The position numbers and the translations under genes are program-made. From Verrucomicrobia bacterium UBA1183 (GTDB taxonomy: Bacteria; Verrucomicrobiota; Verrucomicrobiia; Opitutales; UBA9783), in the NCBI GenBank assembly GCA_002309885.1, contig DBYP01000006.1, positions 36,991 through 69,730 of the forward strand: a stretch of 32,740 bases of DNA. Reading direction: 5' to 3'. The notes under the pieces were generated by a model that had not been told where the DNA came from, searched no databases, and was given only the letters and a program-made list of their open reading frames with translations. Shown piece by piece: positions 6,864-14,234 of this stretch; within the stretch, counting starts at the first letter, position 1; every line of letters begins with the position of its first letter.

Positions 6864-6869
6864 ATTTCT

Positions 6870-8363
6870 ATGTCCGTAAGTTTTCAAAAGATTTCGGCCG
6901 ATGAGGCTGCTGAGTGCATAAAGCACCAGGATACCATTGCTTGTAGCAGTTTTACTGCTGCCGGTTGTGTAAAGAAAGTTACCGAAAGTTTAGCCAAGAA
7001 GGCGGAACGAGAACATTTTTCCGGAAAAAACTTCCAAGTAAGGGTTTTTTCAGGCGCCTCCACTACGGATCACGTCGATGGTGCTCTTAGTCGCGCCAAA
7101 GCGATCTCTTATCGCACTCCCTACCAATCTAATAAAGATACCCGCAATGCGATTAATCAGGGCGAAATTGCTTACGCCGATCAACATCTTTCAACCTATC
7201 CTCAATTTATTAATTATGGCTTCTTAGGCGATATCGATTATGCCATCGTTGAAGTTTCTGATTATACCAGCGATGGACAGCTAACCTTAACCATGTCCGC
7301 AGGAGCCGTACCCACTTTTTGCCGACACGCAAAGCATATTATTTTGGAACACAATCGCTTTTATTCCGGGAAACTGCAAGGTCTTCATGATATTTATGAA
7401 TTAGCCAACCCGCCACATCGCCAGGCAATCCCATTATTAACTCCTTCCGATCGCATCGGAACAACCACTGTAAATGTGGATCCCAAAAAGATTGTCGGTA
7501 TCGTTGAGACCTGCGAAGAAGACCATTTGGCAGATTTTAAGGAAATCAGCCCCATCCATGAACGCATCGGTCAACACGTAGCTCAATTCTTTCTGCAAGA
7601 ACTTCATAGCGGCCGCATTCCATCGAGCTTTTTACCCATCCAATCTGGCGTAGGGAACATCGCAAATGCCGTCTTGAAGACCATGGGAATGGAAAAACGT
7701 ATTCCGGCTTTCTCGATATACAGCGAAGTCGCTCAAGATGCCGTCATCGATCTGATGGAAGCAGGACGGATTAAGTTCGCAAGCGCTTGCGCTTTGACCT
7801 TCACCGATAATCATATCAAGAAGATTTTCGACAATCTGGATTACTACAGACAGCGTCTCATCATCCGCCCAGAGGAAATCACAAATCATCCCGAAATTAT
7901 ACGACGTCTAGGATTATTGGCCATGAATGCCGCTTTAGAAGTAGATATCTTCGGTAATGTCAATAGCACACACGTATTTGGGTCGTCTATTATGAATGGC
8001 ATCGGTGGTTCCGGAGATTTTGCCCGCAACGGCTACATTTCCATATTCACGTTACCTTCTACCGCCAAAGAGGGCGCCATTTCCAGCATCGTCCCCTTCT
8101 GTTCGCACATCGATCATACCGAACATGACGTTCAAATTATCGTTACCGAACAAGGCGTTGCCGACCTTCGCGGCAAAGATCCCGCACAAAGAGCACGCTG
8201 TATCATTGAAAATTGCGCACATCCGGATTACAAGCCGCTTCTTTGGGATTATCTAAATCTTACCAAAAACAAACACATCGGCCACCAACTTTCGGCAGCA
8301 TTTAAGATTTATCAGGCTTATTTAGAAACTGGCGACATGCGTAATTGTAAATTTAACGGATGA
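6870..8363 (+). CDS. Acetyl-CoA hydrolase / succinyl-CoA:acetate CoA-transferase family protein
   Basis: A 497-residue member of the family containing AarC, Cat1 and Ach1. The start SADEAAECIKHQDTIACSSFTAAG matches the usual N-terminal Rossmann-like region. Glu286 in the SIYSEVAQD segment is the expected catalytic Glu that forms the glutamyl-CoA thioester. GSGDFARNGYISI and the later VTEQGVADLRGK are family signatures. It transfers CoA between acyl-CoA and acetate (or hydrolyses acetyl-CoA) in the cytoplasm, linking acetate and succinate metabolism. Sequence alone does not separate transferase from hydrolase, though most characterised bacterial relatives are transferases. The start has no ribosome-binding site. 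The stop overlaps the folKP start (ATGA), so expression with folate genes is likely, though no metabolic link is obvious. Confidence 0.88.
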   Translation: MSVSFQKISADEAAECIKHQDTIACSSFTAAGCVKKVTESLAKKAEREHFSGKNFQVRVFSGASTTDHVDGALSRAKAISYRTPYQSNKDTRNAINQGEIAYADQHLSTYPQFINYGFLGDIDYAIVEVSDYTSDGQLTLTMSAGAVPTFCRHAKHIILEHNRFYSGKLQGLHDIYELANPPHRQAIPLLTPSDRIGTTTVNVDPKKIVGIVETCEEDHLADFKEISPIHERIGQHVAQFFLQELHSGRIPSSFLPIQSGVGNIANAVLKTMGMEKRIPAFSIYSEVAQDAVIDLMEAGRIKFASACALTFTDNHIKKIFDNLDYYRQRLIIRPEEITNHPEIIRRLGLLAMNAALEVDIFGNVNSTHVFGSSIMNGIGGSGDFARNGYISIFTLPSTAKEGAISSIVPFCSHIDHTEHDVQIIVTEQGVADLRGKDPAQRARCIIENCAHPDYKPLLWDYLNLTKNKHIGHQLSAAFKIYQAYLETGDMRNCKFNG

Positions 8364-9640
8364 AATCGACCGTCTACATCGCCCTGGGATCCAACTTAGG
8401 ACATCGTTTAAATCACCTGCGAAACGCTGTCTTAAAGCTTCGCGAGGTACTTACGGATTTGCGTACGTCGATCGTCATTGAGACGGAACCCCTGTTGCCT
8501 GAAAATGCGCCGATTTCGTGGCATCTGCCTTACCTCAATATGATCGTTACCGGAGATACCACATTAAGCCCTCAGGAGCTGTTCGACAGACTACAAACAA
8601 TAGAGCGACAAATGGGACGAGAAAAAAATCATCCATTTTGGGGTCCACGCACTATTGACTTAGATATTTTGCTCTATGGGGATACCGTCATCGATACGCC
8701 TCAACTAACCATTCCGCACAAAGGACTGAAAGAGCGCGATTTCTTGTTACACCTGATGGCGACATTGGCTCCAACACTCCCCTACCCTGCCACAACACAA
8801 ACATTCGAATCGCTAGCCTTAAAAAGCCAATTTCAGCCCAAGAAATCCTTTGTATTGTTTCCAAGGCTCATGGGCATCGTGAATGTTACGCCCGATTCCT
8901 TCTCCGATGGCGGTCTATATAAGGAACCCAAATTAGCCGTCGAACATTGCCAAAATCTTATCGCTGAGGGTGCTGAAATTTTAGATATCGGCGCGCAATC
9001 TACACGCCCCGGCGCGGTTCAAATTTCGCCCGAAGAAGAATGGGAACGTCTTCAGCCTGTATTAGATCAGCTGGATCTAAAAAACATTCCCGTAAGCATT
9101 GATACTTTCCGGGATAAGATTATCCAAAAACTTTTGAAGCAATACCCTATCGCGTGGATCAACGATGTCTCGGGCAAATTAAAAGATTCAACTTTGGAGG
9201 CCATTCAACAAGCCGGATGCAAGCTTTGTGTAATGCATGCGCTTTCTGTCCCACCCATAAAAACAGAAAACATCGCACCTTCGTGGGATGCTCTCGACGT
9301 TTGGGCAGAACAACAAGTCAGCAAATTAACAGCTTTCGGATTCAAAACCAACGATATTATTTTGGATCCCGGATTCGGCTTTGGTAAAACGGCTTACGCA
9401 ACCGGCCTGCTTTTAAAAACCATCGAACACATACACAATTGGGGTTGCCCTATTCTCGTAGGACATTCACGGAAATCCTTTTATCGCTCATTGAACGCAA
9501 CGGAAGCGCAAGAAAGAGATATTGAAACGTTGGCGGTTTCCCAATATCTAACTGGCAAAGTTGATTATCTTCGCGTCCACAATGTCGCATGGCATCAACG
9601 TTTCTTCAGTACCCAACAATGGTTAGAATCATGCAAATAA
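8360..9640 (+). CDS. folKP: Bifunctional HPPK / dihydropteroate synthase (FolK-FolP fusion)
   Basis: A 426-residue fusion for two consecutive folate steps. Residues 1-150 are hydroxymethyldihydropterin pyrophosphokinase, with GSNLG at 10-14 and GPRTIDLDILLYG at 95-107. Residues 168-426 are dihydropteroate synthase, with VNVTPDSFSDGG at 174-185, STRPGA at 214-219, DPGFGFGK at 336-343, GHSRKS at 368-373 and RVHN at 405-408. All expected substrate-binding motifs are present, so both activities should work and the DHPS domain should be the sulfonamide target. Fusions in this order occur in Chlamydiae and in eukaryotes. The ATGA overlap with the CoA-transferase stop and the 10-bp overlap with the CofE-like gene indicate one transcript. 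No folB, folC or folA is in the window. Confidence 0.95.
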   Translation: MKSTVYIALGSNLGHRLNHLRNAVLKLREVLTDLRTSIVIETEPLLPENAPISWHLPYLNMIVTGDTTLSPQELFDRLQTIERQMGREKNHPFWGPRTIDLDILLYGDTVIDTPQLTIPHKGLKERDFLLHLMATLAPTLPYPATTQTFESLALKSQFQPKKSFVLFPRLMGIVNVTPDSFSDGGLYKEPKLAVEHCQNLIAEGAEILDIGAQSTRPGAVQISPEEEWERLQPVLDQLDLKNIPVSIDTFRDKIIQKLLKQYPIAWINDVSGKLKDSTLEAIQQAGCKLCVMHALSVPPIKTENIAPSWDALDVWAEQQVSKLTAFGFKTNDIILDPGFGFGKTAYATGLLLKTIEHIHNWGCPILVGHSRKSFYRSLNATEAQERDIETLAVSQYLTGKVDYLRVHNVAWHQRFFSTQQWLESCK

Positions 9641-10353
9641 AAGCCATAAAAACCGATCGCATTACACAATCGCAAGACTTAAATCGCTTTGTCGATGCAG
9701 CTTTACCAACACTCTCCGAAGGGACCATCGTCGTCATCACCTCTAAAGTCGTTAGCTTATGCGAAGGTCGCACCGTGGATACAGCCACTATTTCTAAAAA
9801 AGACCTCATTCTGCAGGAAGCCGATTGCGTTATCCCATCCGAAGGGCATGATGAACGTATCGTATTGACGTACAAAAACCATATTCTCATCCCATCTGCC
9901 GGAATCGATGAATCGAACAGCAATGGACGCTACATCTTATACCCAAAAGATCCATTCCTTTCCGCACAAAACTTGTACACTTATCTTAAACAACAGCGCC
10001 ATTTAAAGCATTTAGGTGTACTTATTACCGACAGCCACACAACCCCCTTGCGTCGAGGTGTTACCGGTATCGCGTTGGCTTGGTGGGGCTTCCAACCTTG
10101 TAAAAGCCTTGTAGGAGCACCAGATCTATTCGGTCATCCGCTGCAAGTTACCCACATCAATGTTGCCGATGCATTGGCGGTTAGCGCTGTATTTAATATG
10201 GGAGAAAGCTCGGAATGTACACCTTTAGCGATTATCACGGAGGCTCCGCACGTACAATTCGACAATGGGGCAGCCAAGCACGAAATCGATGAAATCGCCA
10301 TCGATCCGAAAATTGACCTGTATCGTCCTTTGCTAAAAGATTTGTTGAAGTAA
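9631..10353 (+). CDS. CofE-like gamma-glutamyl ligase family protein (COG1478); candidate alternative folylglutamate ligase
   Basis: A 240-residue protein resembling coenzyme F420-0:L-glutamate ligase. The N-terminal core has GTIVVITSKVVSLCEGR, and ITDSHTTPLRRGVTGIA matches the family's substrate-binding region. I prefer the ATG at 9631 (MQIKAIKT) over the one at 9589: the family begins at this point, and it overlaps the folKP stop by only 10 bp. Nothing else here suggests F420 synthesis. COG1478 members next to folate genes in Chlamydia have been proposed to replace FolC in adding glutamate to dihydropteroate or folate, and the same adjacency occurs here. That is the favoured role, by context. 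The exact substrate cannot be read from the sequence. Confidence 0.75.
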   Translation: MQIKAIKTDRITQSQDLNRFVDAALPTLSEGTIVVITSKVVSLCEGRTVDTATISKKDLILQEADCVIPSEGHDERIVLTYKNHILIPSAGIDESNSNGRYILYPKDPFLSAQNLYTYLKQQRHLKHLGVLITDSHTTPLRRGVTGIALAWWGFQPCKSLVGAPDLFGHPLQVTHINVADALAVSAVFNMGESSECTPLAIITEAPHVQFDNGAAKHEIDEIAIDPKIDLYRPLLKDLLK

Positions 10354-10379
10354 TATTAAATGGCGTCTATAGAATATTT

Positions 10380-10406
10380 TGGGAGAGCTTTTGTAAAAAC
10401 TCTCCC
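10380..10406. terminator. Hairpin at the convergent gene ends
   Basis: GGGAGAG and CTCTCCC pair with further TTTT/AAAA pairing inside, 28 bp after the CofE-like stop. No T-run follows, so intrinsic termination is not certain. It belongs to the hairpin-rich intergenic element. Confidence 0.45.
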
Positions 10407-10420
10407 AAACTCCCTTAAAA

Positions 10421-10438
10421 GCAGGGCAGCAGCCCTGC
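10421..10438. repeat. Perfect GC-rich stem-loop
   Basis: GCAGGGC and GCCCTGC form a perfect 7-bp stem around an AGCA loop. It lies between convergent genes as part of the same dispersed element. Confidence 0.6.
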
Positions 10439-10448
10439 ACCCCAGTCA

Positions 10449-10520
10449 TTTTGCAACATTGTTGCAAAATTATGAAAGTTTTTGAGGGTTTAAGGGAATC
10501 TTTTTTCAAAAAGTTCCCTT
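10449..10520 (+). repeat. Dispersed palindromic repeat, copy 1
   Basis: About 72 bp found again in inverted orientation at 32668-32740. It starts with a perfect dyad (10-bp arms TTTTGCAACA / TGTTGCAAAA around one base) at 10449-10469. It ends with an imperfect hairpin whose arms are AAGGGAA-T-CTTTTT and AAAAAGTTCCCTT (about 10490-10520). Lying between two converging genes, it could act as a bidirectional terminator. The arms have features of miniature REP-like or MITE-like elements, but no transposase is visible. Confidence 0.75.
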
Positions 10521-10528
10521 TTAATTAC

Positions 10529-12493
10529 TTACTTTGTTCGCTCTGCGACATCCTGTTTAAGCCAAGCCTTCAGCGATTCCAATCGATCCCCGACTTCCTT
10601 CTTTATCGTCGGTAAATCATCCCCGCTTTGGACTTCAGATTGCCCGAAAAGGTACATTTTTAACTTAGGTTCGGTTCCGCTAGGACGTATCGCAATGCTG
10701 CACCCATTTAGCAGATGTACCAACATGAAATTGCTGGCCGGGATTGTTTTGCCATCCGCATCGGCTCTCGCTTCAGGTTTAGAAAAATCCGTTACCGATA
10801 ACACACGGCTATCGCTCATGCGCTTAGGCATATTATTGCGATACGAAGACATCAGCTGCTTAATTTGCGAAAAACCCTCCGCTCCATCAAAGGTAAAGCT
10901 CAATAAATCTTCCTTAAAATAGCCATATTTGGCGTAAATTTCATCCAAACAATCCGTGAACGAAAGCTCATGAGCTCGCAAATACGCAATAAATTCGCAA
11001 AACATCAGCGTCGCAGCATTCGCATCCTTATCACGAACAGCATCATTGGCTAAAAATCCACAACTCTCTTCGGCTCCCAAGAAGAAGAATGTCGAATCCT
11101 TCATCATAATATTCCTGCGAGCTTTGTAGGAACAACGCGTGTAATCTAAGCTGATGCCCCGTGAACGCAATTCTTTCTGAGTCGCTATCGCTTCGTAGTC
11201 CTTCAGTTTTTCGCCAATCCACTTAAATCCGGTATGGGTTTCAATACACTTGATCCCATTTTTTTCGGCAAACGATTTCAATAGTGGCGTTGTCACAAAC
11301 GACTTGATAACTGCCAAATTGCTAAGATCTTTTGGCAACAACTCCAGATTCCTCATGGCATTCAACCGGTACTCTGCCAATAGCACTGCGATGGTATTGC
11401 CATTTAAAAGCTTCCAATCACCTTTCCGATCTTTCAACATTACCGACATACGGTCACCATCCGGGTCGGTCGCAATAACACCATCGGCATCGATGCGTTT
11501 CGCTTCCTCCAACGCCAACTGCAACGTCTCCAGATTATCGGGATTGGGAGATTTTACCGTTGGGAACGCACTATCCATCACAAGCTGCGAATCTACGGGA
11601 TGTATATCCCATTCGTAATTCTTCATCAAAGGTAATATGCAAACCGATCCCGTGCCATGAAGAGGTGTATAAACAATCTTCGTTTGCTTCATTGTCTTGA
11701 ATAAAGCCACATCCAAAATCGCATCCTGGCAACATTCCAAATACACACTATCCAAAAATGGTGAAAGCGTGTGCACCTCTCGCAAATCCACATCCAAAAA
11801 CTTTAGCGCATCTACATAAGACAGCTTCTGGATTTCTTGCATAATTTTATGAGCATGCGTTTCATTTATCTGCGCACCATCATCGAAGTAGACCTTATAC
11901 CCGTTATCAAAATAAGGATTGTGGCTGGCCGTAATCATAACGCCTGCCGAAGTTTTCAAATAACGTACCGAAAAGCTCAATTGTGGTGTTGAACGCGGTC
12001 CTTCGAAAATGTAAACATCACCACCCAATTTACTCCAAACCGTAGCGGTTAATTCACAAAAATGACGCGAAAAATAGCGCATATCATGAGCGATGACCAA
12101 ACTCGGACGTTTGGGAAACTCACAATCGGTATCTTGATAAAATTTACAATAATTAAACAAGCCTATTGTCGCGATAATGACATTGAAATCGTTCATGCAG
12201 GTAGAACCTATCGCAGCATGCACGTAATCATCGCCTTCTTTTTCAAACCGAGTTGGTACACCTCCTATCGTCCTTCCACGCATTCCAGCAGTACCAAATT
12301 CAACCGATTTAAAAAAACGATTATTCAATTCTTCCCAATGCTCACCTGCAATAAGCTCTTCCAATGAACCCCAAACCCACTCCGGCAAATCTGGCGTGTT
12401 TAATAGGGCACTAATGTTACCACAGCTGGCTTCCAACAATTTACGGGATTTAAGCGCATCTTGCAAAATCCCAAAAACACGATCCTTGTTCAT
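10529..12493 (-). CDS. Phosphohexomutase (phosphoglucomutase/phosphomannomutase family)
   Basis: A 654-residue alpha-D-phosphohexomutase with the long PGM2-like layout. EFGTAGMRG lies at 65-73. TASHNP at 188-193 holds catalytic Ser190, DPDGDR at 343-348 is the Mg site, GAEESCGF is the sugar-recognition loop, and RPSGTEPKLKMYL near the C-terminus binds phosphate. It interconverts hexose (or pentose) 1- and 6-phosphates in the cytoplasm. Gene order suggests it supplies hexosamine-1-phosphate or glucose-1-phosphate to the pyrophosphorylase encoded just upstream, whose stop overlaps its start (ATGA). The family includes phosphopentomutases and glucose-1,6-bisphosphate synthases, so the substrate is uncertain. 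A stretch around 425-450, between the TGFKWIGEK and GAEESCGF regions, is longer than usual. Confidence 0.88.
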   Translation of the reverse strand: MNKDRVFGILQDALKSRKLLEASCGNISALLNTPDLPEWVWGSLEELIAGEHWEELNNRFFKSVEFGTAGMRGRTIGGVPTRFEKEGDDYVHAAIGSTCMNDFNVIIATIGLFNYCKFYQDTDCEFPKRPSLVIAHDMRYFSRHFCELTATVWSKLGGDVYIFEGPRSTPQLSFSVRYLKTSAGVMITASHNPYFDNGYKVYFDDGAQINETHAHKIMQEIQKLSYVDALKFLDVDLREVHTLSPFLDSVYLECCQDAILDVALFKTMKQTKIVYTPLHGTGSVCILPLMKNYEWDIHPVDSQLVMDSAFPTVKSPNPDNLETLQLALEEAKRIDADGVIATDPDGDRMSVMLKDRKGDWKLLNGNTIAVLLAEYRLNAMRNLELLPKDLSNLAVIKSFVTTPLLKSFAEKNGIKCIETHTGFKWIGEKLKDYEAIATQKELRSRGISLDYTRCSYKARRNIMMKDSTFFFLGAEESCGFLANDAVRDKDANAATLMFCEFIAYLRAHELSFTDCLDEIYAKYGYFKEDLLSFTFDGAEGFSQIKQLMSSYRNNMPKRMSDSRVLSVTDFSKPEARADADGKTIPASNFMLVHLLNGCSIAIRPSGTEPKLKMYLFGQSEVQSGDDLPTIKKEVGDRLESLKAWLKQDVAERTK

Positions 12494-13857
12494 TCCAAAT
12501 AAAGTTTTTCAAAAAATCCCTGCGTCAGCTTCAAACGCTTCACCTTCTTTAGAAAAACATCCAAGCTATCCGCAAATAACGAGCTAACCTCTACATGGGA
12601 ATTATTAAAAAAATCTAAAGGAATGTCAACTGAAATCTTTACTTTTTTAAACCATCGTTTCCAGCGTAAAACCTGATCTCGCATGCAGGTTTCCAAAGAA
12701 TCTGAACCGCTGGCATTTTTTACCGGACTAAACTCCTCACAACGTTCGACTTCATACAGCAAGGGATTCTTCGCGTACGGCAAGGCATCAAAGATAAACT
12801 GTTCCCACTTTATCCCAATTTCGGTTTGCATTTTGTCTTGTTCCGGACACCAATTTTGAACCTTTTTATGCGCTTTATGATAAGGCAAATCCAATCGCGC
12901 ACATCGTTCAACAAAATCTAAATTCAATAGATGTATGGCTGTATTTCCCCAACGAAACGCCAAATACCCTGCTTTATCCTGCTGACGTGTTAGAGCTTCC
13001 GGCATTTCACTGTACTCCACCAAACGCAATGATCCGTTCACATTTACAAAAACGCCCACTTTCTCTTCCGGAGAAACTTTTTCTACAACTTTGGTTGAAA
13101 ACTCAGATTTTTTGTAAATATGGAAGCCTAAAAATTGAGGATCGTCCAAACGAACGAGCGGATTATCCACCTGGAAATAGCTGATATATTTTATCCCCCA
13201 CCCTTTCAGGGCTTTCAACAGACCATTTCGTTCCAACGCTTTAAATACACCGCCATGACCATCCGGATAATAGTGCACACTCCCGTCTTCACGAATCACA
13301 CACGAACCCTCTTCCGTAAAAGCCGGAACAACACCCTGTTTAAAAAAATGGACGTAATTCAGGTCATACCAATTATGTTCTCGAAACGCTTTCCGTGTGT
13401 CTGTGTCTGTCTCTTCGCTGGTCATTACAAGCCAATGTATCGGTCGTCCATAAATCTGCTGCAAGGCTTTCAATTTTTCTGCAAAAACTTGAAACAGCGT
13501 CTTATGTTTTACAGGCGTTACTGGAACCAATCCTTTGGGTCCATTAAACCCTAAGCGCGTTCCCAATCCTCCAGCGACCGTCAACATCGCCACCTGTCCT
13601 TTTCTAAAACTCCGGCAACCTAAACGTCGAACCGCCTTCAGGTATTTAGGGCAAAGGGCGTGAAAGCAATAAGGCGCATTCCAATCGTTATAAGAAACAC
13701 TCTCAGCGATAGGTTCGGTATCGTACAATTCTTCTGAAAAACGCAACCATTCAGCAACCGTTTTATACTCTATGGAACGCAAAAACGCTTCCTTCTGCTT
13801 TTCTTGTAAAATGCTTTGCGTTTTCTTAATCGTCGGTATTGCCAGATAACTCTTCAT
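12490..13857 (-). CDS. UDP-N-acetylhexosamine pyrophosphorylase-like uridylyltransferase (UAP/UDPGP family)
   Basis: A 455-residue eukaryotic-type (UDPGP family) uridylyltransferase, not a GalU or GlmU. The nucleotide loop is GGLGTRLG at 96-103 followed by PKG at 107-109. Further UAP-type signatures are PDGHGG, VDNPLVRLDDP, EYSE, GNTAIH, IKWEQFIFDAL and EEFSPVKNASG. It should make a UDP-sugar (UDP-GlcNAc, UDP-GalNAc or UDP-Glc) from UTP and sugar-1-phosphate in the cytoplasm. The VDN...EEFSPVKNASG pattern favours UAP over UDP-glucose enzymes. It starts 3 bp after rbfA and overlaps the phosphohexomutase start by 4 bp, so it shares a transcript with the translation genes. Bacteria normally rely on GlmU, whose presence in this genome is unknown. 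Confidence 0.85.
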   Translation of the reverse strand: MKSYLAIPTIKKTQSILQEKQKEAFLRSIEYKTVAEWLRFSEELYDTEPIAESVSYNDWNAPYCFHALCPKYLKAVRRLGCRSFRKGQVAMLTVAGGLGTRLGFNGPKGLVPVTPVKHKTLFQVFAEKLKALQQIYGRPIHWLVMTSEETDTDTRKAFREHNWYDLNYVHFFKQGVVPAFTEEGSCVIREDGSVHYYPDGHGGVFKALERNGLLKALKGWGIKYISYFQVDNPLVRLDDPQFLGFHIYKKSEFSTKVVEKVSPEEKVGVFVNVNGSLRLVEYSEMPEALTRQQDKAGYLAFRWGNTAIHLLNLDFVERCARLDLPYHKAHKKVQNWCPEQDKMQTEIGIKWEQFIFDALPYAKNPLLYEVERCEEFSPVKNASGSDSLETCMRDQVLRWKRWFKKVKISVDIPLDFFNNSHVEVSSLFADSLDVFLKKVKRLKLTQGFFEKLYLE

Positions 13858-13860
13858 GGC

Positions 13861-14232
13861 TCAATCTTCTTCCGACTCGGCCTCTGGCTCACCCAATTCG
13901 GCATCAATTTCATTCAAAAGTGCAAATGTCCTGTGTGCCTTATCTAAAGCGGTATCCCAAACAAAAAACAACTGCGGTGTAAACTTTAAACGCACTTCCT
14001 TGCTGATACCGTACTGAATGACGTTCCGAACTTTCTTCAGAAATTGAAATGCAGCATTGCGCTCCTCGGGATTGTACACTGAAAAATAAACATCCGCTGT
14101 TTTCAAATCATCTGTTGCTTTAACCTGCGTAATGGTAATACTTACCGATTCTGCCGTAAAGTGCTGATGTAAATAGTCACTGATCGCCCGCTTTAAAAGC
14201 TCATTAACACGAATTATTCTGAAGCTTTCCAT
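13861..14232 (-). CDS. rbfA: Ribosome-binding factor A
   Basis: A 123-residue RbfA with the KH-like fold. It starts RIIRVNELLKRAISDYL and has the conserved ITQVKATDDLKTADVYFSVY strand pair, then the helix with FLKKVRNVIQYGISKEVRLKFTP. The tail is acidic (EAESEED). It binds the 30S subunit during maturation of the 16S 5' end and in cold adaptation. It starts 2 bp after infB, the classic nusA-infB-rbfA order, but truB does not follow. Confidence 0.93.
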   Translation of the reverse strand: MESFRIIRVNELLKRAISDYLHQHFTAESVSITITQVKATDDLKTADVYFSVYNPEERNAAFQFLKKVRNVIQYGISKEVRLKFTPQLFFVWDTALDKAHRTFALLNEIDAELGEPEAESEED

Positions 14233-14234
14233 TT

